From NCBI RefSeq assembly GCF_009928485.1, contig NZ_JAABNP010000010.1, forward strand, positions 1 through 64,000: 64,000 nt of DNA, given 5' to 3'. This DNA comes from Clostridium sp. C2-6-12. Lineage in GTDB: Bacteria > Bacillota > Clostridia > Clostridiales > Clostridiaceae. Below are positions 34,091-44,072 of this stretch, piece after piece. How positions within the stretch are numbered: the stretch's first letter is position 1; each line of letters opens with the position of its first letter. Under the pieces are notes generated by a model, which had not been told where the DNA came from, made no database searches, and saw only the letters and a list, made by a program, of their open reading frames with translations. The position numbers were made by a program, and so were the translations under genes.

Positions 34091-36046
34091 CTATAGTACA
34101 AACTTGTCAATTGTTATTTCACCAGTTTTATCTAAGTATGCTTCTACGTTTTTTGATGAAACCTCTAGCATTACCTGTTTTTCACCAAAGCAGAAGATTG
34201 TGTTATTGTATGCTATTTCAGCAGTAATACGCCCTTTTTTAGGAACCTTTAATATAGTACTTACACCTGCGCTGCTTCCTACTGTCTTTAATTTTATTTC
34301 ATTTCCTGCTGATAGTGTTCCACCTCTGCATACTGCTTTATCTTTTAGAAATTCTATGTTATTCAGTGCCACTATATTAGATGTATACTCTCCCTTACCA
34401 GTTATAAAGACACTTCCTGATGCTTCAATTTCAGTGCCTTGGGCATATTCTATATATATATCAGCTGGAATTACTATTAAGTTTTCAATTTCTTCAATTT
34501 CTTCTTTAACCATTTCTTGGAAGTCAACTAATTCTTGAACTTCTTTTATTTTTAATGGCCCCATTCCAAGCATTTTGTTAATTATAAATGTAGTTATTTC
34601 ACTTTGCTGAACGCCTTGGGACATATTATAATTTAAAATATTTCTTGACAATTTAGGTAGTGATTTAAATTTGTTTTCTATCAATATCTTAACAATTTCA
34701 CCATATTGACGTGGGCCTAGCAAGTTATTTTTCTTCACTTGCTCTGCCGAAGCTCCCAAATCATGTATCATCTCTTTTAAATTTACCAAATTATCATAAT
34801 ATTGTCTTCTTTCTACATTTTCACATCCTGCTGTTACTGTTGAATTCAATACATTCCCACCAATTGTAATCTGTCCTCCTGCTCTTACAACTGCTGATTC
34901 TACATTTTTCCCAATGTGAAGTTCATTTCCAGCATTAACTTCCATCCCTTCACCAACAGCACCAACAACTTCTACATTTCCAACAAAATCTATATTTCCA
35001 CTCTTCAAATCAACTTCTTCTACTTTGTATAATTTGTTCACTACAAATGTATTCGCCTTAAAAGCTGGTTTTCCTTCTGTTGTCGCTATAATAGTATTAT
35101 TTTCGATTTTACACCCTTCTCCAACTTTAAAAGCAACTCTTTTAGCAGTTTTTCTTTTCAATTGCAATCCAAATATATCTTGTCCATCGCTACCAGGTTT
35201 TCCATGTATTATTTTACCTATTACATCCCCTACCTTGGCGTTAGCAATTAAAAATCTATTTCTGTAATCCACCTTTTCTTCTGTATCTACATAATGTAAT
35301 TCTTCTGATTCTTTAAATAAAAGCTGAATTTCATCAGGTACATCATCTACAACAGGTACACCTTTAGCTATCAACCTATTAATCACTTCATGTTTTTCAG
35401 TTATTTCATCAATTTCTTCCTTTAGAATTCCATAACGAATACCCTTTTGAGCCAGAAGATCATTTATTTCCCCTTTAGTGTATTTAGGAGGATATTTATC
35501 TCCCACTTTTTTCTTTGTAAGGGTTAAATTTTTTCTATATCCCTGATCAACCAATTCATATATATGTATAGGTGTAGATTTTATATTAATATACGCTTCC
35601 ATTTTGTCATTTGTAATCGATATATCCATACTTCTAATTGGTTCAATCTCATCGAATTTATATTCAATTTTATCCTTTGATGTCACAGGCGTTACTTCAT
35701 TTGTCAATTGATCATTAATATATAAACTTACACCTGTACATGTCTTGATTGTAATAATTTCATCTTCATTTTCGGAGTCAGTTACTATTATTTTTCCCGC
35801 TTCAACTTTTGCCCCAAAAACATCATTTGTTTCTTCAATTTCTTTTTCTTCAACAAACTCTTTTACAGTTTGACTTTTATTAAGGTTATTTTCATTTTCA
35901 ATTATTTCTATTTCTACTTTTTTTCTAAAAAATCCTTTATCTTCTTTAGTCACTCTATACTTCAGAGCTTCTTTAGAAATATTCAATTCAGAAGATGCTT
36001 TCTCAAGACATTCATCTACTGATGTTGCAGAAAATTTCAAACCCAT
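34091..36046 (-). CDS. fapA: FapA family (DUF342) protein, flagellar assembly protein A
   Basis: About 651 residues. The N-terminal 50 (KFSATSVDECLEKASSELNI) resemble the Jag N-terminal domain. The central region has the DUF342 beta-helix (GDVIGKIIHGKPGSDGQDIF, GNVEVVGAVGEGMEVNAGNE), and a coiled region separates it from a second beta part (IEYAQGTEIEASGSVFITG). It is often encoded with chemotaxis and flagellar genes in clostridia; biochemical function not established. It is the first gene of the operon, with ATG at 36046 after GGAGGAG. Confidence 0.85.
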   Translation of the reverse strand: MGLKFSATSVDECLEKASSELNISKEALKYRVTKEDKGFFRKKVEIEIIENENNLNKSQTVKEFVEEKEIEETNDVFGAKVEAGKIIVTDSENEDEIITIKTCTGVSLYINDQLTNEVTPVTSKDKIEYKFDEIEPIRSMDISITNDKMEAYINIKSTPIHIYELVDQGYRKNLTLTKKKVGDKYPPKYTKGEINDLLAQKGIRYGILKEEIDEITEKHEVINRLIAKGVPVVDDVPDEIQLLFKESEELHYVDTEEKVDYRNRFLIANAKVGDVIGKIIHGKPGSDGQDIFGLQLKRKTAKRVAFKVGEGCKIENNTIIATTEGKPAFKANTFVVNKLYKVEEVDLKSGNIDFVGNVEVVGAVGEGMEVNAGNELHIGKNVESAVVRAGGQITIGGNVLNSTVTAGCENVERRQYYDNLVNLKEMIHDLGASAEQVKKNNLLGPRQYGEIVKILIENKFKSLPKLSRNILNYNMSQGVQQSEITTFIINKMLGMGPLKIKEVQELVDFQEMVKEEIEEIENLIVIPADIYIEYAQGTEIEASGSVFITGKGEYTSNIVALNNIEFLKDKAVCRGGTLSAGNEIKLKTVGSSAGVSTILKVPKKGRITAEIAYNNTIFCFGEKQVMLEVSSKNVEAYLDKTGEITIDKFVL

Positions 36047-36082
36047 AACTATCTCCTCCATAAAAAATACTTCTTAATATTA

Positions 36083-36091
36083 AGTATACCA
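36083..36091 (-). promoter_or_regulatory. Candidate extended -10 promoter of the chemotaxis operon
   Basis: On the minus strand TGG directly precedes TATACT, an extended -10 (TG-N-TATAAT type) with five of six matches. The predicted transcript would start about 30 bases before the FapA gene. No convincing -35 is seen. The spacer to the next upstream gene is 120 bases and AT-rich. Confidence 0.4.
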
Positions 36092-36166
36092 CAGCATAGT
36101 TTAATTTTATATCCATTATTTTAATAATTAATATAGTTTTACACAAAATAACAAGTATTATGAATT

Positions 36167-36901
36167 TTAATGACACTTTATATACTGATTAATTTCATCA
36201 TCATATGCGTCCATTAATCTTCTGATAATTTCATTATTTATATTTAAATTAATATCATTTACTTGTTTTATTGGCAATACCTTTGGCGATGTTCCGGAAA
36301 TAAACATTCCATCCAACTTATCTATATCTAAATATTTATATTGAATTTCTTCCACTTCAATTTTTAATTTTTTCGCCAAATCAATAACTTCTCCCCTTGT
36401 TATTCCAGGCAAAACTGCATCAACTGGTGATGTAAAAAGTTTATTTCCCTTGACCATAAATATATTTGATTTACTCCCTTCAGTTATAAATCCTTTAGAA
36501 TCTACCAGTATTGCTTCATAAGCATTTTCGCCTATTATTTCCTTATTAACTTTTTCTCTAAAATCATTGTTTACTATTTTTGCATTTGGATTGTGCCTTT
36601 CGCCAAAATATAGTATTGTTTTCACACCATTTTCATACATTTCTTTTGTTGGATATGAGTGTTCTATGAAAAATATCTTCAACTCTTTTCTATGAACATC
36701 ATAAGTTATCTTTATGTTTCCTAGCAACTTATCTTCATTCTTTATTAGCTTATAAATTTCACTGTTTATTTTATCATATGATAACGAAAACTCTTCGCCT
36801 ATTAATTTAAAAGAATTCTCCATACGTCTAAAATGATTTTCTAAAAAAATAGCTTTACCTTCTATTACTCGTAATACTTCATATATTATCTTTTCACCCA
36901 T
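36167..36901 (-). CDS. Class IV aminotransferase (branched-chain/D-amino acid/ADC-lyase fold)
   Basis: 244 residues, fold type IV PLP enzyme. Typical motifs are FLENHFRRMENSFKLI, EAILVDSKGFITEGSKSNIF and LPGITRGEVIDLAKK, and FISGTSPKVLPIKQV near the end matches the cofactor phosphate loop. Candidates are 4-amino-4-deoxychorismate lyase (PabC), D-amino-acid transaminase or branched-chain transaminase; the length favours the PabC-like group, but no other folate gene is nearby. An AGGGG lies before the ATG. Confidence 0.8.
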   Translation of the reverse strand: MGEKIIYEVLRVIEGKAIFLENHFRRMENSFKLIGEEFSLSYDKINSEIYKLIKNEDKLLGNIKITYDVHRKELKIFFIEHSYPTKEMYENGVKTILYFGERHNPNAKIVNNDFREKVNKEIIGENAYEAILVDSKGFITEGSKSNIFMVKGNKLFTSPVDAVLPGITRGEVIDLAKKLKIEVEEIQYKYLDIDKLDGMFISGTSPKVLPIKQVNDINLNINNEIIRRLMDAYDDEINQYIKCH

Positions 36902-36983
36902 TTATTTACCCCTTTCTTTTTATTCATTCATCTTAAGCTATATATTAACTCTAAATTTACTACTATATCTCAACACCATCCAT

Positions 36984-37622
36984 CTATTTCCACTTAAGTA
37001 TTTCTATATGATGATTTTTTTTATAATTAATCAAATAAGGCTTTCCAACTAAATCTAATAACGGTTTATCTGACAAAGAATCTGAAAACATATATGATTC
37101 TTTAAAATCAACTTCTATATTTTCATCTTTTAAAACTTCCTTTAATCTTATTACTTTTTCCTCACCTTTACAGTTTTTACCTTCCATTTTTCTTGTAAAA
37201 ATTTCATTATTAAAACTAAATTTAGTACCTATAATTTTATCCACCTCTTTTATATTATAAAATTCCTTAATATAAAATTCTGGAGATGCAGAAATTAAAT
37301 AAATATCATATCCTTCTTTTTTTAACTTTTTCATCATATTTAATGCATCTTCATATAATATAGTTTTCAATTTATCGCGATAAAATCCTTTAACAATTTT
37401 TTCTAAATCTTTCTCCTTCATTCCATCAATAAACTTCAAAAATTTTTCTTTTACCATTTTTTCATCATATAATTTCAACATATACATGATTCCACAAAAT
37501 ATAGCTCTTGGTAAAAAACGAATATTTTTTTTATCTATTTTTATTGTATATTTAAATAATTCCATTAATGTTTCTCTTTTAGTAATAGTATAGTCTATAT
37601 CAAATATAGCTAGTTTTTTCAC
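36984..37622 (-). CDS. HAD-IB family phosphatase (SerB-like)
   Basis: 212 residues. Motif I is LAIFDIDYTITKRE, with the nucleophile Asp and general acid Asp. Motif II lies in IYLISASPEFYIKEF, and motif III/IV in MFSDSLSDKPLLDLVG. This is the HAD-IB subclass that includes phosphoserine phosphatase and small lipid phosphatases; substrate not predictable from sequence. A GTG start follows AGGTGG. It lies 82 bases after the class IV aminotransferase start on the same strand, but the link is loose. Confidence 0.85.
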   Translation of the reverse strand: MKKLAIFDIDYTITKRETLMELFKYTIKIDKKNIRFLPRAIFCGIMYMLKLYDEKMVKEKFLKFIDGMKEKDLEKIVKGFYRDKLKTILYEDALNMMKKLKKEGYDIYLISASPEFYIKEFYNIKEVDKIIGTKFSFNNEIFTRKMEGKNCKGEEKVIRLKEVLKDENIEVDFKESYMFSDSLSDKPLLDLVGKPYLINYKKNHHIEILKWK

Positions 37623-37872
37623 TTTTCAATAACCACCTTTTAATATTCAATTCTAAATTCTTATTATATATTAGCTTATACTACTCTTAATTTAATTAAG
37701 TATTTAGAATTAAATACTATTAATAAATAACACAACAATATAGACACCTAACATAAAACATAACAAAAGCAGATACTAAAGAGCTTCCTTTTATCAAGCA
37801 TTTTAAACATTTTTCTCTTCACTCTCAAAACATACATCTCTTTTAACATTTTCACACTAGGTATCTATACAT

Positions 37873-39066
37873 TTATTTTATTTTATTTAAAAATACTGAA
37901 ATTCTATCTATTCCAGTTTCTATTATATCAATAGAAGTTGCATAAGATAATCTAATATATTCATCTAATCCAAATCCTGCTCCAGGTATTACTGCAACCT
38001 TTTCTTCTTCTAATAATACCTTTGAAAACTCTACTGAATTGTTAATAGTTTGATTTTTAAAAGTAGTATTTAAATACGCAGATATGTTCACCATTACATA
38101 AAATGCTCCACTTGGCTTTATAATTGAAATTTGATTTAACTTTTCTAATTTATAAATCATAAAGTTTCGTCTATTTTCAAACTCATTAACCATACTGTTT
38201 AACACATCTACAGGCCCAGTTAACGCTTCTATTGCTGCATATTGAGTAATTGAATTTACGTTGGATGTCATATGACTTTGAATACTGGTCATAAGCTTAG
38301 TTATTTGCTCACTTGCAGCAACATACCCCAATCTCCAGCCAGTCATCGCATATGTCTTCGAAAGCCCATTTATAACAATAGTTCTTTCATATGCATCATC
38401 ATTTATTGACGCTATACTTATATGCTTTTCTCCATCATATATTAATTTCTCGTATATTTCGTCTGATATAATTAATAAATCATGCCTTTTAGCAAAATCA
38501 GCAATTTCCTCCAATTCCTCTATTGTATAAATTGTACCTGTTGGATTATTAGGGCTATTAATTATTATTGCTTTAGTATTACCTGTTGTAACCTTTTCTA
38601 AATCAGCTACTGTATATTTATAATTGTTTTCTTTACACGTTTTAACAACCACCGGTATTCCATCAGCTAACTTAACCAATTCAGGATAACTAACCCAATA
38701 TGGCACTGGAATTAGCACTTCATCTCCTGGATTTAAAATAGCCATAAAAGCATTGGCCAGACATTGTTTTCCGCCATTTGAAATTGTTATTTGACTCGGT
38801 TTATAATCTAAATTATTATCTTTTTTAAACTTTTCACATATAGTTTTCTTTAATTCTAATATACCTCCTGCTGGAGTATATTTAGTTTTACCATCATGCA
38901 TTGCTTTTATAGCTGCTTGAATTATATTTTCTGGCGTATTAAAATCAGGTTCCCCAGCACCAAAATTAACAACATCAATACCTTGACTTTTTAATTCATT
39001 TGCTTTAGCTGTAATAGCCAATGTAATAGATGAACTCATATTGCCCGCTTTTTTAGATAATTGCAT
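37873..39066 (-). CDS. aspC: Aspartate aminotransferase-type PLP aminotransferase
   Basis: About 397 residues, class I/II fold. Motifs: FGAGEPDFNTPENI, NSPNNPTGTIYT, SDEIYEKLIYD, and the PLP lysine in NGLSKTYAMTGWRLGYVA; the substrate-binding Arg lies in YIRLSYATS near the C-terminus. The aspartate group Ib is likely, but prephenate or alanine specificity cannot be excluded. ATG at 39066 has GGAGGGAATAAAGCA just before it; the longer frame reading MLFLCLTGG is probably not used. It is monocistronic by its position. Confidence 0.9.
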   Translation of the reverse strand: MQLSKKAGNMSSSITLAITAKANELKSQGIDVVNFGAGEPDFNTPENIIQAAIKAMHDGKTKYTPAGGILELKKTICEKFKKDNNLDYKPSQITISNGGKQCLANAFMAILNPGDEVLIPVPYWVSYPELVKLADGIPVVVKTCKENNYKYTVADLEKVTTGNTKAIIINSPNNPTGTIYTIEELEEIADFAKRHDLLIISDEIYEKLIYDGEKHISIASINDDAYERTIVINGLSKTYAMTGWRLGYVAASEQITKLMTSIQSHMTSNVNSITQYAAIEALTGPVDVLNSMVNEFENRRNFMIYKLEKLNQISIIKPSGAFYVMVNISAYLNTTFKNQTINNSVEFSKVLLEEEKVAVIPGAGFGLDEYIRLSYATSIDIIETGIDRISVFLNKIK

Positions 39067-39234
39067 TGCTTTATTCCCTCCAGTTAAACATAAAAATAAC
39101 ATATCTGATCAGTTATTTCGTAGATGCCTCAATTCAATTTGTATATTCCTGTCACATAATAAAAATATATCATTAATACATTAAATTGTAAATAACATTA
39201 ATAAATGAATGATTAATAGTTCATTATAACAAAT

Positions 39235-39266
39235 AAAGGACTTTAGTGTAAACACCAAAGTCCTTT
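39235..39266 (-). terminator. Terminator of the DUF1292 gene
   Basis: Arms 39235-39249 and 39252-39266 form a 15-base stem with one mismatch (AAAGGACTTT/AAAGTCCTTT core). The T-rich run continues on the minus strand. It begins five bases after the stop codon of the DUF1292 gene. Confidence 0.85.
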
Positions 39267-39271
39267 ATTTA

Positions 39272-39637
39272 TTATTCTTCGCCCACCAATTCATCTTGAT
39301 AGTAAGCTGATACTCTGTCAAATTCCTCTTCATCTGGAACTACAAGTTCTTCTCCATCAAGTCTAAAAAGATATACAGAATCTTCTTCTGGATTTTGAGC
39401 TAAGTAATATGATTTTTCTTCAAATTCAAATTCGTCGATAATAGGACACGTAACAACATTTCCATTTTCATCTTCTAAATCTATAACGAAGCTTTCGTCT
39501 TCATCTCCACATCCACAGCCACATTCATGGTCATGTCCGCCACAACATTCATGTTCATGATCATCATGATCGTGCCCACCACAACCACAAGTTCCTTCTT
39601 CACTATTACATCCGCATTTTTCTAAATCTTTTTCCAT
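39272..39637 (-). CDS. DUF1292 protein with Cys/His-rich N-terminal extension
   Basis: 121 residues. The C-terminal 75 match DUF1292 (FVIDLEDENGNVVTCPIIDE, then FEFEEKSYYLAQNPEEDSVY), a small beta domain of unknown function that is common in Clostridium. Unusually, the first 48 residues hold nine Cys and six His in CGC, CCGGHDH and CGCGCG runs, a likely metal-binding tail. AAAGGAGG precedes the ATG. It lies between aspC and PFOR, with its own terminator. Confidence 0.85.
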   Translation of the reverse strand: MEKDLEKCGCNSEEGTCGCGGHDHDDHEHECCGGHDHECGCGCGDEDESFVIDLEDENGNVVTCPIIDEFEFEEKSYYLAQNPEEDSVYLFRLDGEELVVPDEEEFDRVSAYYQDELVGEE

Positions 39638-39725
39638 TCTTCTAACCTCCTTTAGGTTCTAGGCATCTATATGCCTATTTTAATTTTAACCTTTATCTAA
39701 TAAAATTACAATGTAATTTTATTAG

Positions 39726-39763
39726 AAGAAAAAAGAAGCCACCGAGGTGACTTCTTTTTTCTT
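39726..39763 (-). terminator. Terminator of the PFOR gene
   Basis: Stem of 17 bases with one symmetric mismatch (AAGAAG-c-CACC with GGTG-a-CTTCTT) and T-tracts on the 3' side of the minus strand. It lies 33 bases after the PFOR stop codon. Confidence 0.88.
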
Positions 39764-39796
39764 CGCGCAAATTTAGTTAATTATATTTTCTAAATA

Positions 39797-42700
39797 CTAT
39801 TGTTGATTAGCTAATTTCTTGTATCCTTCTAATCTTTCCATAGCATCTTGTTTAGTCTTTTCAAATAATGCTTCAGCTTGTTCTGGGAATGCTTTAGCTA
39901 ATGAAGAGTATCTTACTTCTCCCATTAAGAATTCCTTGAAGTCTGCTGTTGGTTCTTTTGAATCTAATGAGAATGGATTCTTGCCAGCTTCTTTTAATTC
40001 TGGGTTGAATCTGTACATTTGCCAGTATCCACTAGCAGTAGCTCTCTTAGCTTCTTCTTGGCTATTACCCATACCAATTCTTAATCCGTGATTGATACAT
40101 GGTGCATAACCGATTATTAATGATGGTCCTTTATAAGCTTCAGCTTCTGCGATTGCTTTAAGAACTTGGTTCTTATCAGCTCCCATATTAACTTGAGCTA
40201 CATATACATAACCATAAGTCATAGCCATCATTCCAAGGTCTTTCTTCTTAGTCTTCTTACCAGATGCAGCAAATTTAGCTATTGCAGCAGTTGGAGTAGA
40301 TTTAGAAGATTGTCCACCTGTATTTGAGTAAACTTCTGTATCAAATACAAATATATTTACGTCTTCTCCAGAAGCTAGTACATGGTCAACTCCACCGTAT
40401 CCGATATCGTATGCCCAACCGTCTCCTCCGAAGATCCATTGTGATCTCTTAACGAAGTAGTCTTTTTCAGCTAACATTTCTTTAGCTAATTCAGTACCTG
40501 ATTTTTCTAAAGCAGCAACTAATTTAGCAGCTCTATCTCTAGTTCCAGCACCTTCATTTAAGTTATCTAACCAGTCTTGTAATTCAGCTTTTGCTGGATC
40601 ATTTGCAGCTATAGCAGCTTCAGCTTTTTCAGCTAATCTTTCTCTTATAGCATTAACACCTAAGAACATACCTAAACCATATTCAGCATTATCTTCAAAT
40701 AATGAGTTAGCCCAAGCTGGTCCATGTCCTTCTTTGTTAGTTGTGTATGGTGTTGAAGGAGCTGATCCACCCCAGATTGATGAACATCCTGTTGCATTAG
40801 CAATCATCATTCTGTCACCAAATAATTGAGTTATAAGCTTAGCATATGGAGTTTCTCCACAACCTGCACAAGCTCCTGAGAACTCAAGTAATGGTTGTTC
40901 AAATTGGCTTCCTTTAACTGTATTTACACCCATTGGGTTCTTCTTAACTGAAATATCATGTACTAAGTAATCCCAAGCTGGAATATTTACATGTTGACTT
41001 TCTTGTGGTTGCATAACTAATGCTTTTCCTGGAGCAGGACATACTTGAGCACAGTTTCCACATCCACTACAATCTAATGGAGAAATTCCCATAGCGTAGA
41101 ATAATGGTTCTTCTGTCTTTAACGCCTTAGCAGCAACTGCTTTAACTGATTCTGGAGCAGCATTCTTTTCTGCTTCTGTTAATAAGAATGGTCTTATTAC
41201 AGCATGTGGACATACATATGAACATTGGTTACATTGAATACATTTTTCAGCATCCCATTCTGGAACATTTACAGCAATTCCTCTCTTTTCGAATGCTGCA
41301 GTACCTGGTTCAAATGTACCATCTTCCATTCCTACAAATGCAGATACTGGAAGAGCATCTCCTTCTTGTCTGTTCATTGGAATAACTATATCCTTAACAA
41401 ACTTAGTCATATGTTTAACTTCTTCTTCTTTTTCATCTTGTGCAGTCTTCCAAGCTTCTGGAATATTAATTGCAACAATTGATTCAACACCTCTATCGAT
41501 AGCTGCGTTGTTCATGTTAACAACTTTTTCACCCTTCTTACCATAAGAAGTTACAACTGACTCTTTTAAGTGTCTAATAGCATCTTCAACTGGAATAACA
41601 TTAGCTAACTTGAAGAAAGCTGATTGCATTATCATGTTGATTCTTCCACCAAGGCCGATTTCTTGAGCAATACCTACAGCATTTAAAGTGTAGAACTTAA
41701 TGTTGTTATTTGCTAAGAATCTCTTATATGAAGCAGGTAATTTTTCTTCTAATTCTTCTGGTGACCAGATAGTGTTTAATAAGAAAGTTGCTCCTGGCTT
41801 TAATCCATCAAGTACATTGTATTTGTGAACATATGATTGGTTAGAACATGAAACAAAGTCTGCTTTGTTAATTAAGTATGGTGACTTAATTGCTTTCTTA
41901 CCAAATCTTAAGTGAGATACTGTAATTCCCCCTGATTTCTTTGAATCATAGAAGAAGTATGCTTGAGCGTACATATCAGTGTTATCTCCGATAATCTTGA
42001 TCGCACTCTTGTTAGCTCCAACAGTACCGTCTGATCCTAATCCCCAGAACTTACAAGCTGTAGTTCCTTCTGGAGTTGCATCTATATCTTCAGTTACTTC
42101 TAATGAAGTATTTGTAACGTCATCATTGATTCCAATTGTAAATCCATTCTTTGGAGCATCTTGTGCTAAGTTAGCATAAACTGCTGCAATATGTCCTGGA
42201 TTTGGATCTTTTGAACCCAAACCGAATCTACCACCAACAATAATTGGTGCATCTTGTGCTCCATAGAATGCATTTCTTACATCTAAGAATAATGGTTCTC
42301 CAGTTGATCCTGGTTCCTTAGTTCTATCTAAAACAGCAATTTTCTTAACTGTCTTTGGAATAGCTGCTAATAATCTTTCATTTGAGAAAGGTCTGAATAA
42401 TCTTACTTTAACAACACCAACTTTTTGTCCGTTAGCATTTAAGTAATCTATAGTTTCTTCACAAACGTCAGTAGCTGAACCCATAGCTATAATAACTCTA
42501 TCAGCATCTGGTGCTCCATAGTAATCGAAACAGTGATATTCTCTACCAGTTAATTTAGTAATTTCAGCCATGTAGCTTTCTACTGTTTCTGGTAATTCAT
42601 TGTAGAATTTATTAACTGCTTCTCTTTCTTGGAAGTATACGTCAGCGTTTTGTGCAGTACCTCTAGTTACAGGATGATTTGGATTTAAAGCTCTAGCTCT

Positions 42701-43306
42701 GAAATCTGTAACTGCATCCCAGTCTAATATTTTAGCTAATTCATCATATTCTAAAACTTCAATTTTTTGTACTTCATGAGAAGTTCTGAATCCATCAAAG
42801 AAGTTTAAGAATGGAATTCTTGTTTTAATAGCAGTTAAATGAGCAACTGCTGCTAAATCCATAACTTCTTGAACTGAACCTTCTGCAAGCATTGCAAAAC
42901 CAGTTTGTCTTGCTGCCATAACGTCTTGGTGATCTCCAAAGATGTTTAAAGCAGAAGTAGCTAATGCTCTAGCTGATACATGGAATACTCCTGGTAACAT
43001 TTCACCAGCAATTTTGTACATGTTTGGTATCATTAATAATAAACCTTGTGAAGCTGTATAAGTTGTTGTTAAAGCTCCAGCTTGTAAAGATCCGTGAACT
43101 GCACCCGCTGCACCAGCTTCTGATTGCATTTCCATTACTTTAACAGGTTGTCCAAATATATTTTTTCTTCCTTGAGCTACCCATTCATCAACATGTTCTG
43201 CCATTGGTGATGATGGTGTGATTGGGTATATTGCAGAAACTTCTGTAAAAGCATAAGCTATATGAGCTGCTGCAGTATTACCATCCATAGTTTTCATTTT
43301 TCTCAT
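39797..43306 (-). CDS. nifJ: Pyruvate:ferredoxin (flavodoxin) oxidoreductase
   Basis: 1169 residues, the single-chain homodimeric form. The order is N-terminal pyruvate-binding domain (GNTAAAHIAYAFTEVSAIY, PITPSSPMAEHVDEW), the gamma domain, a two-[4Fe-4S] ferredoxin domain with CIQCNQCSYVCP and CSGCGNCAQVCP, and a C-terminal TPP domain with GACAGCGETPYAKL and GDGWAYDIGYGG. It oxidises pyruvate to acetyl-CoA, CO2 and reduced ferredoxin, the central step in clostridial fermentation. The codon use is strongly biased, as expected for a highly expressed gene. ATG follows AGGGG. Confidence 0.97.
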   Translation of the reverse strand: MRKMKTMDGNTAAAHIAYAFTEVSAIYPITPSSPMAEHVDEWVAQGRKNIFGQPVKVMEMQSEAGAAGAVHGSLQAGALTTTYTASQGLLLMIPNMYKIAGEMLPGVFHVSARALATSALNIFGDHQDVMAARQTGFAMLAEGSVQEVMDLAAVAHLTAIKTRIPFLNFFDGFRTSHEVQKIEVLEYDELAKILDWDAVTDFRARALNPNHPVTRGTAQNADVYFQEREAVNKFYNELPETVESYMAEITKLTGREYHCFDYYGAPDADRVIIAMGSATDVCEETIDYLNANGQKVGVVKVRLFRPFSNERLLAAIPKTVKKIAVLDRTKEPGSTGEPLFLDVRNAFYGAQDAPIIVGGRFGLGSKDPNPGHIAAVYANLAQDAPKNGFTIGINDDVTNTSLEVTEDIDATPEGTTACKFWGLGSDGTVGANKSAIKIIGDNTDMYAQAYFFYDSKKSGGITVSHLRFGKKAIKSPYLINKADFVSCSNQSYVHKYNVLDGLKPGATFLLNTIWSPEELEEKLPASYKRFLANNNIKFYTLNAVGIAQEIGLGGRINMIMQSAFFKLANVIPVEDAIRHLKESVVTSYGKKGEKVVNMNNAAIDRGVESIVAINIPEAWKTAQDEKEEEVKHMTKFVKDIVIPMNRQEGDALPVSAFVGMEDGTFEPGTAAFEKRGIAVNVPEWDAEKCIQCNQCSYVCPHAVIRPFLLTEAEKNAAPESVKAVAAKALKTEEPLFYAMGISPLDCSGCGNCAQVCPAPGKALVMQPQESQHVNIPAWDYLVHDISVKKNPMGVNTVKGSQFEQPLLEFSGACAGCGETPYAKLITQLFGDRMMIANATGCSSIWGGSAPSTPYTTNKEGHGPAWANSLFEDNAEYGLGMFLGVNAIRERLAEKAEAAIAANDPAKAELQDWLDNLNEGAGTRDRAAKLVAALEKSGTELAKEMLAEKDYFVKRSQWIFGGDGWAYDIGYGGVDHVLASGEDVNIFVFDTEVYSNTGGQSSKSTPTAAIAKFAASGKKTKKKDLGMMAMTYGYVYVAQVNMGADKNQVLKAIAEAEAYKGPSLIIGYAPCINHGLRIGMGNSQEEAKRATASGYWQMYRFNPELKEAGKNPFSLDSKEPTADFKEFLMGEVRYSSLAKAFPEQAEALFEKTKQDAMERLEGYKKLANQQ

Positions 43307-43445
43307 CGCGTTTGACCCCTCTTTCTAATTTAAAACTTAAATTTAGAATAATTTAAATTTTTTATATAAGTAAGTCTAAAAGACCACCTAATAAACACAC
43401 TTAATGATCAAGATCTAACATTTCTCCAAAATTGCACGCTTAAAC

Positions 43446-43488
43446 AAATGTTATAAATAAAAAAAATACTTAAATATTCATAACATTT
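43446..43488 (-). other. Inverted repeat between flavodoxin and PFOR genes
   Basis: AAATGTTAT at 43446-43454 pairs with ATAACATTT at 43480-43488 around a 25-base AT-rich loop, ten bases after the flavodoxin stop codon. It could be a weak terminator or an operator for the PFOR gene. The evidence is only the symmetry. Confidence 0.35.
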
Positions 43489-43497
43489 CATAAAATC

Positions 43498-43923
43498 TTA
43501 TTTAACTAGTTCTTCACCTAATTTTCTAATAAGATCAGTTTGTATTTTTGTTGGAGAATCTTTAACTGCTAAATCTCCAATTACATTAAACCCATAAGAT
43601 ATCATTTCATCTTTCCATACTTTCATAAAAGTATCTTCTATCCATCCATAGGTTGCAAATAAAATGCAATTTTTATTTTCTTGTACTAAATCTTTTAATT
43701 GATCTAGAAAAGGTCTCATTTCTTGCTGTTCTATTTTAGTGGAATCTACCGCCGGGCTCCCAAATGCAATAGAATCTGCTTCTAAAACATCTTCAATAGT
43801 AGCATCTGCAACATGTTTTACTGTCACTTCTGCACCTTTTTCTCTGGCTCCATCTGCCATAACGTTTGCTAATGCCTCTATATTCCCACCACAGCTCCAA
43901 TAAATGATTGACACTTTTTTCAT
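43498..43923 (-). CDS. Flavodoxin
   Basis: 141 residues. The FMN phosphate loop is IIYWSCGGNIEALA, a variant of the usual TGNTE; AFGSPAVDSTKIEQQEMRP and LFATYGWIEDTFMKVW fit the isoalloxazine-contacting loops. It is a likely electron acceptor of PFOR, which is encoded 191 bases downstream on the same strand; whether they are co-transcribed is unclear. Length is standard for short-chain flavodoxins. Confidence 0.92.
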   Translation of the reverse strand: MKKVSIIYWSCGGNIEALANVMADGAREKGAEVTVKHVADATIEDVLEADSIAFGSPAVDSTKIEQQEMRPFLDQLKDLVQENKNCILFATYGWIEDTFMKVWKDEMISYGFNVIGDLAVKDSPTKIQTDLIRKLGEELVK

Positions 43924-44072
43924 TAGAATAGCACCTCATCTTCTCGTTAAATAATTAACTTACTTTTTTCACTAAAATGAACCTACCCTTTTATTATATC
44001 TCACATATTTTTTTTTGCAAGATTTGTTATGCAATTTGTATTATTTTAAATAATATTTATATATTGGGGCAT

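Noticed and set aside
43307..43497. Rex or Fnr-type operator before PFOR
   Set aside because: The only symmetry (43446-43488) has a 25-base loop and does not match the TTGTTAA-N4-TTAACAA Rex pattern.
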